Origin: Turnera subulata
Taxonomy: Eukaryota > Streptophyta > Magnoliopsida > Malpighiales > Passifloraceae
Length of the DNA stretch: 64,000 nt
Assembly (NCBI GenBank): GCA_028386065.3
Contig: JAKUCV010003203.1
Span: 36,408-100,407, forward strand
Direction: 5' to 3'
Shown: in pieces, positions 10,133-22,405 of the stretch
Position numbering within the stretch: position 1 is the first letter of the stretch
Layout of the letters: every line of letters starts with the position of its first letter
Notes under the pieces: generated by a model
Told to the model about the DNA's origin: nothing
Seen by the model: only the letters and a program-made list of their open reading frames with translations
The model's database searches: none
Position numbers and translations under genes: made by a program

Positions 10133-11230
10133 CAAAAAGATGTTGCATGTCAACACCGAAGAGAGGAAAAAAAAGGGAAGGAAGAAACAAAATTTCTATG
10201 CAACAGTGAGAGATTTGAGGGTAGCTTGCGAAGAAAAGAGAGGAGTGTTGGTACTCTTATACAAGGGTACTTATTTTAATGAAGCTAACCTTGATCAAAG
10301 TTTGCCCAGTTGTGTTGTTTCTCTTTTGCAGGATTATAGCGATGTCATTCCGGAGCAGTTACCTAGGGAATTGCCACCACTTAGGGGCATTGAGCATCAA
10401 ATTGATTTTATTCCTGGTACTCAAATTCCAAACCGGCCAGCATATAGAGCCAATCTGGAAGGGACATAGTAGATCAAAAAGGAAGTATAAGACTTGCTTT
10501 CTAAGGGGCTGATTCGTGAGAGCCTCTCACCATGTGCTGTACCAGTGATTCTAGTGCCAAGGAAGGAAGGGACATGGAGCATGTGTTTTGACTGTCGTGC
10601 TGTCAACAAAATAATGTTAAAATATCGCCATCCTATAGGTCATACGACATGCTTGATGAGTTGCACAGTGCATGCATATTTACTAAGATTGATCTCGTGA
10701 GTTGTTATCATGAAATTCGCATGAAAATTCGAGATGAATGGGAAACTGCATTTAAGACAAAGTATGGATAGTATGAGTGGCTGGTTATGCCTTTTGGATT
10801 GACTAATGCACCTTGATGAAATATGTCTTGCGGTATTTCATTGGAAAATTTGTTGTTGTGTATTTTGATGATATATTGATCTATAGCAAAAGTATTGATG
10901 AGCATATGGAACATCTTAAGCTTGTGTTGGATGCACTTATGGTTGAGAAATTATTTGCCAAGCTTAAGAAGTGTACTTTTTGCGTGGATAATGTTATTTT
11001 TGTTGGTTATGTGGTAAGTGCAAAGGGGATAGAAGTTGATCAAGAAAAGGTGAGGGCTATTAAAGAGTGGTCGATTCCTACATCTATCTCTGAGGTAAGA
11101 CCTTTTCATAGACTTGCTAGTTTTTATAGGAGGTTTGTGAAATATTTTAGTATTATTGTTGCTCCTCCGAATGACACTGTTAAGAAGGAAGTTGGATTTA
11201 AATGGGGGGACCACTACAAAAGGCATTTTC
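10133..11230 (+). pseudogene. CRM-C reverse transcriptase relic
   Basis: The recognisable reverse transcriptase blocks are [40 protein letters not shown] and [17 protein letters not shown]. The active-site box [13 protein letters not shown] near 10855-10895 keeps both aspartates. Stops interrupt it near 10467 and 10770. A deletion after LTNAP (about 10812) removes the STFMHLMN segment found in CRM-A. The C-terminal thumb ([15 protein letters not shown]) is readable to about 11150. Confidence 0.75.
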
Positions 11231-12418
11231 GACATTAAAAGAGAAGTTGTGCTCCGCTTTTATTCTTAAATTGCCTAACTTTGATTCTACCTTTGAGATT
11301 GAGTGTGATGCTTCTGGCATAAGAATTGGTGCTGTTCTTTTGCAGGAAAAGAGGCCAATCGCCTATTTCAGTGAGAAATTTAAGGGTGCTCAACTCAATT
11401 ATTCCTCCTATGACAAGGAGCTTTATGCATTAGTGAGACACTACAAACAGGGCAGCATTACCTTTGGCCAAAGGAGTTTGTGATCCATACTCATCATGGG
11501 AGTCTGAAGTACTTAAAGAGACAAGGTTAGCTGGGGAAAAGGCATGCAAAGTGGCTGAAATTCATTGAAACTTTTCCCTATGTCGTCAAGTACAAGCAAG
11601 GTAAGGATAATGTGGTTACTGATGCATTATCAAGGAGGTGTACTTTAATCTCTTCTCTTAGTTCTAAGTTGATTAGATTTGAGTATATCAAGGAATTGTA
11701 TAAATCTAATCCTGACTTTGCTAATGTATATGATGTATGTGAACAATCCGGTTTTCAAAAGTTTTATAGAGATAATGGGTATTTATTTTGTGAAGATAAA
11801 CTTTGCATTCCAACTTGTTGTATACGTGAGCTTTTGGTTAGAGAAGCATATGCTGGTGGCTTGATGGGCCACTTTGGTATTGCTAAAACTCTTGAAGTTC
11901 TGGAAAAACATTTTTATTGGCCAAATAAGAAGCAGAATGTTGAACAGGTTTGTAATGGTTGTGTGGCATGTCGCCATGCGAAATCAAGAGTGCAACCTCA
12001 TGGAATGTACACTCCTTTACATGTTCCTACTCATCCTTGGACTGATCTTTCTATGGATTTTGTGATTGGATTGCCTAGGACTAGGAAAGGTAGAGATAGC
12101 ATTTTTGTTGTCGTTGATAGATTTAGCAAGATAGCTCATTTGATTGCTTGTCACAAAACTAATGATGCTTCTCATGTTGCTGAATTGTTCTTTAGGAATG
12201 TAGTTCGTTTGCATGGCATTCCTAGGACAAGTATTTCTGATAGAGATACTAAATTCTTGAGTCACTTTTGGCGTGTGTTGTGGAATAAATTAGGGACTAA
12301 GTTGTTGTTTTCTACTGCTTGTCATTCTCAAACTGATGGCCAAACTAAAGTGGTGAATACAACTTTAGGATCTTTGTTGCGTGCTGTTGCGGGAAAGAAT
12401 TTAAAAGCTTGGGAATGA
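11202..12418 (+). pseudogene. CRM-C RNase H and integrase relic, C-terminus deleted
   Basis: RNase H is readable from FEIECDASG (about 11295) to a TAG near 11527, with a frameshift. Integrase is open from 11612 and has the HHCC zinc finger ([10 protein letters not shown]...[12 protein letters not shown]) and the core ([25 protein letters not shown]). The third catalytic residue is lost: GQTEVVN in CRM-A reads GQTKVVN here. After LKAWE the frame jumps straight into the 3' LTR. Compared with CRM-A, about 0.5 kb encoding the integrase C-terminus is missing, with GGGAA at both former edges. Confidence 0.8.
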
Positions 12419-12896
12419 TGCAAGCAAGCAAGCACCAAGTGGAGTTGAAGGAGGACATGGCGCTATTAGCTTGCCTCAAAGACCAATCACAAGGGCTCGT
12501 TTGAAGATGATCAAGAATCACATGTTGCACTTTGCTCAAGCATGGATGAATCAAGAATTGCAAGAAGATAAGATGATCAAGCTTGGAGAGGAGTACAAGA
12601 AGAAACCAACATATGTTTCAATCATTGGAGGAGGAGCTTAGTCGAATTGGATCATGTAGAGCCAAATCAACATATCCTTATTTTTGGGACGAGTTTATTA
12701 AACAATTGATTATAAATTTCGGCTAGCTTTTATTATTATTTGGGTTGTCATTTATGGGCATAAGTACTTTCAGTTGGGTCTAGTTATGTTTTATTATTTT
12801 TGAGTTGATCCAATTTGTTGTTGGATTTAAATAAAAACTAGTGCATTAGGGTTTAGGGTATACAAATCCAATTTGAATTTGACCTAGGGGTCTGGC
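12416..12896 (+). mobile_element. CRM-C 3' LTR, left part
   Basis: It starts TGATGCAAGCAAGCAAGC like the CRM-A 3' LTR at 51915 and includes the LTR-encoded tail [17 protein letters not shown]. It is interrupted after CTGGC (12892-12896) by the element at 12897-21260 and resumes at 21261. Confidence 0.88.
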
Positions 12897-13556
12897 TTAA
12901 ACGCCCGTGTCCCAATTTATTAATATAAAATAGTATTTGAATATAAAATGACCAAATTGCCCTTATCATTCCCGGGACACAAAAATCATCAACTAAACAC
13001 CCGTATCTCAAAATATCTAATTAAATTAATTAAAGCATGTGTAAAGATTAAATTGCCCTTTCTACCCGGGATAAGACACAAACAAGATAATCATCATTTA
13101 TTTACGCAATACATCACACTTTAAGTAATACGATTCGAGTATGCAGCGGAAGACAAAAACATAAACAAATATGAATGTATGCACCCTATGGATCCAACCC
13201 GAGGAGGAAAGCACCGCCACCTGCTGATATGCTCTTCTGATCATCGATCAGCTAACCTGTGTAAAACTGTGAGGGGGTGAGACCAACCACTGTCTCACCG
13301 CAGACAAATAAACCAATAATATACAAAACAAATCAACTACAAGTACACCGGCATCAAACAACAACAACCACAATACACAGAGCAGGACATCATCAAACTA
13401 CAACCAACAACTGTCATTACTTATACTATTATCTTTGTTATTAGGTTTAAGTATTTTATTAGGGCCCTCTACTGTGTGCGTCGAGCTCGGTCCCGTCTGA
13501 TCAGACAACCAGGCATAAGCCCAAATAAACCAGGCACGAAGCCTAAACATATCCAT

Positions 13557-13580
13557 AGAGAGAGAGAGAGAGACAGAGAG
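13557..13580. repeat. GA microsatellite in the LTR
   Basis: An AG dinucleotide run with one interruption, also present at about 18440 in the sister LTR and, in shorter forms, in the Tekay LTRs at about 33790 (as CT), 54146 and 62298. Confidence 0.8.
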
Positions 13581-16037
13581 AAAGAGGGAGATAGAAAGGG
13601 GGAGATAGAAAGAAGGAGGTAGAACCGGCCAACACAGGCCCACATGCAAACTCGCATGCCATCCCGAGGGGTATTACTTCCCGCTCGAACCAACCGGTCA
13701 ACAGCCCCACAGTAGACTTGTAATAGTATTTTATTCACATTTATCCTTTATGAATTGTACCATACGTTATTTCAAACATGGTTGTGTGGATTTAACATCT
13801 TAACCTCAAATCCGGGCCTCCAGCCCACAATCCACCACACAAACCACAAAACCATAAATCACGTTATTTAACACACAAAACAACTCATGCACGACAGGCA
13901 TATTATATCACACTGGTACACAGTTCACAAATCATGCACACTGCATCAAAGATATCACCAACATAGTACACTCGCAGATAGCAACATCAGCACATCAGAC
14001 AAGTATGCATACAGCATTCAAGACCAACAATTATTGTCACTTCATGTATCAAGACAGTTAACCGAGCATTGTAGGCAGTAATGCATACAAAGGTTTATAA
14101 GTCCTCACCTGGGCTACCGAAGTTTTCCTGGGAGCAACTATCAGTTCATGCCTCGCTGACATTTGAACCTATATTGGTACGAAAAAATCACATACGGTGT
14201 ATAACAAGGATGACATGAAGTGCAAACATGTTATATGTTCAACTACTTCGAGTTCTTCGGTGACAACCCCCTAACCCAACATGTTATACAGAAAGGATAA
14301 GGATCTAGGTCCAATCAAGTTTATAAATTTACCAGAAGATTGAAAACCATTTTAGGAACCAATTTAGTGAAGCTCGATGAAAAATTAAGTATACAAGTCA
14401 CAGCATGAAACTCGAACGATGTTATCCATATGTGATAATAACTTTTATAGACCTCTCTCTCTCTATATATATATAATTCTAAGAACCAAGCCCATAATAA
14501 ACTATGAGTAAAACCAAGTGCTGATGGCCCAACCTTATGACAAAACCATTAATCATGACTAATCCTTCTGGGTTATAGCCATTCAAAACCAAAAATGATC
14601 TTCGAAAATAATTTTCAAGTTACTGCTCAATTGTAAACAAAAACGTGACATAGGCCTAGTATGGCCTTTGTATAAAGTAATGGTTAGGTAATCAAGGAAT
14701 TAAGGCATTCAAGGATTCAAGGACCCATGTGCAAGGCACTTGTCTAGACTTGTTACGATTACACATATACCATGTCAATCTTACATATATTTATATGTAT
14801 ATATATATATGTATTCCTAATGTCAATTTATCAACTTATACCCACATGACAAGTAATTGCAGAACGTTGTATGAAAGGATTTATTTAATAACCGCAGTTC
14901 ATTATCATTGATTCCAGAAACAAGGACCAAGCACTAGTGGCTCAAACTTAACCCACCACATCCCAGGTGTCAAGAATAAATCAATTGGCTTATTAATCAT
15001 GCATTGGAAACAAGTTATTTACCATTGACAACCAAAATGAACAAGAGCTAGCATGTATGTGTTCATGACAACTCAAGTAACTGGTGTAAACAAGTGGACC
15101 GCCAGACGCAAATTCTTATTGTAATATAACCTAGTCCTTCCCACAATATAAGCATTTTGCTGCACGGTATATATCATCATTTAGTTATAAACCCGAACTA
15201 TCATTATTACCGTTGTTACTTAATTTTGACACCGGAATGAAATTCTATATTGAAGGGTCCAAGAATGTACCGAGCACTGCAAACGCATAGGTCATAAACT
15301 TCACAAGCCTCAAGAGAAAGTACCAGGTCCCATCCACAAGCAACAAAGAGCACACCCACAACCACCACTAACATCAACCTCGCCAAAAACCCAACAACAC
15401 ACACCAACCCGAATCAGACCAACATCTGATTACAACACAACTGCAGAAAATTAAAGAACATGGAGAAGGGAGAAGGAGTCGCGGCTTACCAACGGACGAC
15501 GGCGGCGACCGACGAACACGCCTAGACAGCGTCACCCACCACAGACCATTCTCCTCGGCCGACAACATCCATCAAAACAACAGCTCAGCAGAAAGCCCAT
15601 AGAGTGAAGACAAACCCGTCCCGAGTCTGGAACCTCACTTCGAGCGTCATGGAGCCCAACCACCACCGCCGGCCGCAACAACACAGCCACTTGTCAGTTG
15701 CAGCAGCGGCTCAACTTCGTGACGGCGGCGTCCCTGAACGGCATTCAACGAAAGTACGCCTCGTCGTCTCCGTCAACAACTCGAGGCAACCCGCCTCAAC
15801 CTTCACGCCCAACAACCCGCGATGGGGACGCATTAGGGGCAACGGCTTCGAAGGAGTAAAGGAGACGAGAAGGAAGAGACATCAAGGTGGCGGTTTTGAG
15901 TGAAAACGAAGAGGGAAGAGAAGAGAGAGAGCTTGTGGGTAAGAGGGGTGAGACGGCGGAAGAGCAGAACCAAAAAGAAAGAGAAGGGAAACGAAAAAAA
16001 AAAGAAAAGAAGAAGGGGTTAGGGTTGGCCGGCCTTG

Positions 16038-16059
16038 ACCAAAACGACGTCGTTTTGGT
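16038..16059. promoter_or_regulatory. 22-bp perfect palindrome with GACGTC core
   Basis: The inner 16 bases are AAAACGACGTCGTTTT, and the symmetry extends three bases on each side. GACGTC is the core bound by plant bZIP factors of the TGA class. It lies about 340 bp from the LTR start in minus-strand sense. The identical palindrome is at 20921-20942. Half-conserved forms occur in the Tekay LTRs near 31635 and 56318. Confidence 0.6.
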
Positions 16060-16378
16060 TTAAGGCGCGGTCAACTCCCCTGGTCAACGCGCGCATAGTC
16101 TTAGGTTTTTTTTTTTTTTAATAATTCAAACGACGTAGTTTTGAGTGAAACTACGATAAACTCCATATTTCACCTCGGAACTCCAGCTGTTCCCAAACAA
16201 CCCGAGTAAGGATAAATTCTAAAAGTAAAAATAATATTTTCAAGGAGAATTAATTAATTATAACAATAATTTCTTAACCAACGACTCCCGGAAATTCTGC
16301 GAGGGTAAAAGTGGAAGTTAAATGCCAAAAAATTTGAAAATCCCGTAAAGACCAATTAACGAAAATCGGGGCGTTACA

Positions 16379-17781
16379 GTTCTACCCCACTTAACAAAAT
16401 TTCGTCCTCGAAATTTACAGAATAAGTCAAGCCACTAAGTGCTTAGCTGACACAACGGTGTCTCCCGGTATCAAAATACCATTGGCCAAACCACCAAGTA
16501 GAACCATCATGTCCATCATTCACCTTTCCAGACAAGATCTCCAATACCATCTCAATCATCGACTTTAGTCAACCATGATCAACAGAACATAACATCAAGC
16601 ACTAACCCAGGAGTCTTATCCAGTCATCATCAACATTATCATTAGCAAAATCCATAAACCACTTCATTTATCATCAAGCAACCAAATATATCCAATTTTT
16701 TTTTAAGTAACAAGATCATCACTCCCATTCTGAATACCTCAAGACCAAAACTCCATAAACAATTTCATGATCTGAACCACAATGTTTTTTTCTCTATCAC
16801 ACACTAATTCAGCCAACATAATAAAATTTTCGGAACATACCTTAAGAGCTAGAACTCGATCACTACCGAAGTATCCCAATTAAACTTCTATACCGTAGAT
16901 TCCCCCAGACTCAAACATCATTGCATAACTCATTCTCATAAATCTATCGCCCATGTCATTCCTAGCACGAACACCAAAGTTTCTTTGATAAGGAACTTAA
17001 GACATCATCACTGTATCTCTCCTCACATAATTAACAGACTAGCAAGTGAATCATCATACTCGAGATCACCTCAAAAGTCAAACCTCAATAAAACCTATTT
17101 TCGAAATCCACATCCGCACAGGAACTATAACCTCAATAAAGATTCATGATCAAAACTTTTTATCACAATCACCCTTAATATCTCAAATCTCAACAAAGTT
17201 AAGTACCTTAAGTATCATCAAATGATATTTCTCCAGATATACCATTAGATCAATCCTCAAATTAATTCAAGAAACCATCTCGCACTCCGAACAAGATCTA
17301 GCCATAAAATAATTCCACAACTAACTACAATTCCTCACGTTTATATAATCAAACCATGAATAACTTGATCACCAAGATCACAAGAATCAAATCCACTAGT
17401 ATCACAAAAGATCATCTCCTAATAGACTTAACACCCGAAAACAAATTGATGGTTCTTACTTGTATTGGCCAGTTCGTCATAGACAAGAAACATAAACCAA
17501 GATTCAAGAGTCCACCCGACTCTAATAGATCAGTGGATAAACCACAAAATAATCTTTACTACAGCCTAAGCTGTAAAGGTAAGCATATCATTTACACAAT
17601 AATACCGGGTCACTCCGACCCTCAGCAGGTGCGTGTCCCCCACCGGATCCATAGTACGACTCACTATATGAATGCATATGACTATGCAACAGACAACACA
17701 GAAACGAGCAGACTCATGCACATAAGAGCACAAAACGTATTCACACATCCCAAAGGATCTACAGCCGGCTCCGCTACCAAC
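16379..17781 (-). other. Internal region of the non-autonomous element, no gag-pol
   Basis: The left end (16379-16420) carries the reverse complement of a polypurine tract, AAGTGGGGTAGAAC, and GAGGACGAAATTTTG. Both are typical of the 3' end of Tekay internal regions (compare 56544-56580). The right end (17764-17781) carries the reverse complement of TTGGTAGCGGAGCC, the primer binding site. Between them is AT-rich sequence with only chance frames. The frame at 17356-17784 runs into the LTR and has no known motif. Confidence 0.8.
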
Positions 17782-20700
17782 TGAAACGCCCGTGTCCCAA
17801 TTTATTAATATAAAATAGTATTTGAATATAAAATGACCAAATTGCCCTTATCATTCCCGGGACACGAAAATCATCAACTAAACACCCGTATCTCAAAATA
17901 TCTAATTAAATTAATTAAAGCATGTGTAAAGACTAAATTGCCCATTCTACCCGGGATACGACACAAACAAGATAATCATCATTTATTTACGCAATACATC
18001 ACACTTTAAGTAATACGATTCGAGTATGCAGCGGAAGACAAAAACATAAACAAATATGAATGTATGCACCCTATGGATCCAACCCGAGGAGGAAAGCACC
18101 GCCACCTGCTGATATGCTCTTCTGATCATCGATCAGCTAACCTGTGTAAAACTGTGAGGGGGTGAGACCAACCACTGTCTCACCGCAGACAAATAAACCA
18201 ATAATATACAAAACAAATCAACTACAAGTACACCGACATCAAACAACAACAACCACAATACACAGAGCAGGACATCATCAAACTACAACCAACACCTGTC
18301 ATTACTTATACTATTATCTTTGTTATTAGGTTTAAGTATTTTATTAGGGCCCTCTACTGTGTGCGTCGAGCTCAGTCTCGTCTGATCAGACAACCAGGCA
18401 TAAGCCCAAATAAACCAGGCACGAAGCGCAAACATATCCATAGAGAGAGAGAGAGAGACAGAGAGAAAGAGGGAGATAGAAAGGGGAAGATAGAAAGAGG
18501 GAGGTAGAACCGGCCAACACAGGCCCACATGCAAACTCGCATGCCATCCCGAGGGGTATTACTTCCCGCTCGAACCAACCGGTCAACAGCCCCACAGTAG
18601 ACTTGTAATAGTATTTTATTCACATTTATCCTTTATGAATTGTACCATACGTTATTTCAAACATGGTTGTGTGGATTTAACATCTTAACCTCAAATCCGG
18701 GCCTCCAACCCACAATCCACCACACAAACCAACAAACCATATATCACGTTATTTAACACACAAAACAACTCATGCACGACAGGCATATTATATCACACTG
18801 GTACACAGTTCACAAATCATGCACACTGCATCAAAGATATCACCAACATAGTACACTCGCAGATAGCAACATCAGCACATCAGACAAGTATGCATACAGC
18901 ATTCAAGACCAACAATTATTGTCACTTCATGTATCAAGACAGTTAACCGAGCATTGTAGGTAGTAATGCATACAAAGGTTTATAAGTCCTCACCTGGACT
19001 ACCGAAGTTTTCCTTAGAGCAACTATTCGTTCATGCCTCGCTGACATTTGAACCTATATTGGTACGAAACAATCACATACGGTGTATAACAAGGATGACA
19101 TGAAGTGCATACATGTTATATGTTCAACTACTTCGAGTTCTTCGGTGACAACCCCCTAACCCAACATGTTATACAGAAAGGATAAGGATCTAGGTCCAAT
19201 CAAGTTTATAAATTTATCAGAAGATTGAAAACCATTTTAGGAACCAATTTAGTGAAGCTCAATGAAAAATTAAGTATACAAGTCACAACATGAAACTCGA
19301 ACGATGTTATCCATATGTGATAATAACTTTTATACACCTCTCTCTCTCTATATATATAATTCTAAGAACCAAGCCCATAATAAACTATGAGTAAAACCAA
19401 GTGCTGATGGCCCAACCTTATGACAAAACCATTAATCGTGACTAATCCTTCTGGGTTATAGCCATTCAAAACCAAAAATGTTCTTCGAAAATAATTTTCA
19501 AGTTACTGCTCAATTGTAAACAAAAACGTGACATAGGCCTAGTATAGCCTTTGTATAAAGTAATGGTTAGGTAATCAAGGAATTAAGGCATTCAAGGATT
19601 CAAGGACCCATGTGCAAGGCACTTGTCTAGACTTGTTACGATTACACATATACCATGTCAATCTTACATATATTTATATGTATATATATATATATATTCC
19701 TAATGTCAATTTATCAACTTATACCCACATGACAAGTAATTGCAGAACGTTGTATGAAAGGATTTATTTAATAACCGCAGTTCATTATCATTGATTCCAG
19801 AAACAAGGACCAAGCACTAGTGGCTCAAACTTAACCCACCACATCCCAGGTGTCAAGAATAAATCAATTGGCTTATTAATCATGCATTGGAAACAAGTTA
19901 TTTACCATTGACAACCAAAATGAACAAGAGCTAGCATGTATGTGTTCATGACAACTCAAGTAACTGGTGTAAACAAGTGGACCGACAGACGCAAATTCTT
20001 ATTGTAATATAACCTAGTCCTTCCCACAATATAAGCATTTTGCTGCACGGTATATATCATCATTTAGTTATAAACCCGAACTATCATTATTACCATTGTT
20101 ACTTAATTTTGACACCGGAATGAAATTCTATATTGAAGGGTCCAAGAATGTACCGAGCACTGCAAACGCATAGGTCATAAACTTCACAAGCCTCAAGAGA
20201 AAGTACCAGGTCCCATCCACAAGCAACAAAGAGCACACCCACAACCACCACTAACATCAACCTCGCCAAAAACCCAACAACACACACCAACCCGAATCAG
20301 ACCAACATCCGATTACAACACAACTGCAGAAAATTAAAGAAGATGGAGAAGGGAGAAGGAGTCGTGGCTTACCAACGGACGACGGCGGCGACCGACGAAC
20401 ACGCCTAGACAGCGTCACCCACCACAGACCATTCTCCTCGGTCGACAACATCCACCAAAACAACAGCTCAGCAGAAAGCCCATAGAGTGAAGACAAACCC
20501 GTCCTGAGTCTGCAACCTCACTCCGAGCGTCATGGAGCCCAACCACCACCGCCGGCCGCAACAACACAGCCACTTGTCAGTTGCAGCAGCGGCTCAACTT
20601 CGTGACGGCGGCGTCCCTGAACGGCATTCAACGAAAGTACGCCTCGTCGTCTCCGTCAACAACTCGAGGCAACCCGCCTCAACCTTCACGCCCAACAACC

Positions 20701-21260
20701 CGCGATGGGGACGCATCAGGGGCAACGGCTTCGAAGGAGTAAAGGAGACGAGAAGGAAGAGACATCAAGGTGGCGGTTTTGAGTGAAAACGAAGAGGGAA
20801 GAGAAGAGAGAGAGCTTGTGGGTAAGAGGGGTGAGACGGCGGAAGAGCAGAACCAAAAAGAAAGAGAAGGGAAACGAAAAAGAAAAGAAAAGAAGAAGGG
20901 GTTAGGGTTGGCCGGCCTTGACCAAAACGACGTCGTTTTGGTTTAAGGCGCGGTCAACTCCCCTGGTCAACGCGCGCATTGTCTTAGGTTTTTTTTTATT
21001 TAATAATTCAAACGACGTAGTTTTGAGTGAAACTACGATAAACTCCATATTTCACCTCGGAACTCCAGCTGTTCCCAAACAACCCGAGTAAGGATAAATT
21101 CTAAAAGTAAAAATAATATTTTCAAGGAGAATTAATTAATTATAACAATAATTTCTTAACCAACGACTCCCGGAAATTCCGCGAGGGTAAAAGTGGAAGT
21201 TAAATGCCAAAAATTTTGAAAATCCCGTAAAGACCAATTAACGAAAATCGGGGCGTTACA
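17782..21260 (-). repeat. LTR of the non-autonomous element (5' LTR in its sense)
   Basis: 3479 bp, starting TGAAACGCC and ending GGCGTTACA on the plus strand. It differs from its sister by scattered substitutions and small indels, so the insertion is fairly recent. Substitutions such as GGTCCCGTC/AGTCTCGTC near 13490/18375 are transitions. Confidence 0.9.
20921..20942. promoter_or_regulatory. Second copy of the 22-bp GACGTC palindrome
   Basis: Identical to the palindrome at 16038-16059, in the same place of the sister LTR. Confidence 0.6.
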
Positions 21261-21631
21261 CTGGCCGACTTAGGAGCCTTATGGTTCTCTATAAATAGGC
21301 TCCTAGGATTGTTTATTTTGTACACACATAGCTATTTGATATTTGATAATAAATTTCAGGTTTTCGTACCTTGGTTTCTTTGCAAGAATGATGTGATTTC
21401 TCTCTTATTTATTTCAGGGATTTTGTGTACACATCAAGTAATTAATTTGCCTGTGGTGTTACAAGACTCCTAGTGATTATTACTCTATTGTTGCTTAACA
21501 ACTTTATTTTGTTTTGAGGTGATAGAGGTAATTGTTGAAACCCTAATTTTGGTTGAATTGATTTTGATCTTGTTGACCTTGATTGATTAGGAGGTGCTTT
21601 CTAACTTTGTTCTGATAGTGTTGTCGTATCA
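21261..21631 (+). mobile_element. CRM-C 3' LTR, right part
   Basis: It begins with the second CTGGC, continues GGCCGACTTAGGAGCC as in other CRM LTRs and ends TTGTCGTATCA at 21631. Together with 12416-12896 it gives an LTR of about 850 bp, close to the 868 bp of the CRM-A 3' LTR. The next five bases (CTTCC) would be the right target duplication, but the left copy lies outside the window. Confidence 0.85.
21290..21297 (+). promoter_or_regulatory. TATA box of the CRM-C LTR
   Basis: TATAAATA before GGCTCC in the central LTR, in the place of the TATATATA box at 46039-46046 of CRM-A. Confidence 0.5.
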
Positions 21632-22405
21632 CTTCCTTTTCCTTCGTTTCTTCCTCTTCCATTAAGTCGGTCATGATGCCATATTTCTTCATCATATTCA
21701 TCAAACTCGTCTTCATCATGACTATAGCGCACATGAGTCGACTTCCAAGCTTTCTACCTCTTTAACCATATCAATGCATTATCAGGAAGAAACAACCTAT
21801 CAGCTTAAGCCTTTCTGCTTCCTCTACCATATCTCTAGTAGTCCATGATGTATCAATTGCAAGAAGTGTTAGTAGAAAATAATTCCGCACCATACCCTCG
21901 CGTGTATACTCTTTTTTTATTTTCTCTCGTGTTTGGACTCAATGGTAATAGATGTATCGCTCTGCCTATTACCTATCTTGATTCTTGCTTTGTTTATTCT
22001 TTGGGATCAAAGCAACTTAATCAAACAACAAACACCAACAGTACCTCAATAAAGAAACAAAGAGAAATCCTAGCAAGAATAGAAAGATCACAAAGTCTAG
22101 AGACAAACAAAGTCCAAGAAGAAAAGATAATCACATACAAAGAATAAAATGCTTGTATGTGAAGAATATTGTAGCAATCGAACAATAAGATACAAAGAAT
22201 TCACGATTAGAAAAACTGAAAGAAAATAAAATAACAAATAAAGCAGAAAGAAAGAAAATTATCCAAACTAGGTATCTAAAGCAATCCAACCTGCAAAAAA
22301 GTATCAACCAATCAAATACATTCTTCTTCAATCTACCCAAACTTGCTGTCAACTTCTCTCCATTTTTTTCTTTTCAACCTTCTTTTTTTTTTTAAAGTAG
22401 GTAGT
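21632..22405 (-). pseudogene. CRM-D gag start and leader, fragment
   Basis: Read on the minus strand, 22405-21860 matches the untranslated leader of CRM-B (41740-42400). Shared blocks include the CTCTCGTGTTTG...GATGTATCGCTC region and the long T-run. The stretch 21860-21637 encodes an acidic segment (HDEDEFDEYDEE) then Arg/Gly-rich HHDRLNGRGRNEGK, like the N-terminal region of CRM gag. CRM-C is inserted in this gag. The leader is cut in the T-run near 22395, before its primer binding site, and a plus-strand CRM LTR follows. Confidence 0.55.

Larger units (their letters stand above)
12897..16378 (-). repeat. LTR of the non-autonomous element (3' LTR in its sense)
   Basis: 3482 bp, ending GGGGCGTTACA on the plus strand. 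It begins TTAAACGCCCGTG where the sister LTR has TGAAACGCCCGTG, a one-base decay of the terminal TG. It includes a GA microsatellite (13557-13580), a TA-rich stretch at 14790 and a GC-rich purine-skewed region at 15460-16020. Confidence 0.9.
12897..21260 (-). mobile_element. Non-autonomous Tekay-like element, complete, with 3.48-kb LTRs
   Basis: Two near-identical long LTRs (12897-16378 and 17782-21260) flank only 1403 bp. The five bases CTGGC at 12892-12896 and 21261-21265 are a perfect target-site duplication, and the interrupted CRM LTR reads continuously across it. On the minus strand the element starts TGTAACGCCCC. It is primed at a site resembling the initiator-Met tRNA complement next to 17781 and has a polypurine tract next to 16379. 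No gag, protease, RT or integrase motif exists inside. Shared blocks with the autonomous Tekay LTRs (the AAATAAACCAGGCACGAAGC region, GA tract, GACGTCGTTTT region) make Tekay the likely helper. Confidence 0.88.

Noticed and set aside
15900..16020. Possible host gene exon in the GC-rich part of the LTR, with splice-like GGTAAGCC in the Tekay copy near 32080
   Set aside because: The same block occurs in all Tekay-type LTRs of the window, so it is LTR sequence. The donor-like site is unproven.
17356..17784. 142-codon frame in the non-autonomous element
   Set aside because: It runs into the LTR, covers PBS sequence on the other strand and has no recognisable domain or composition of a protein.
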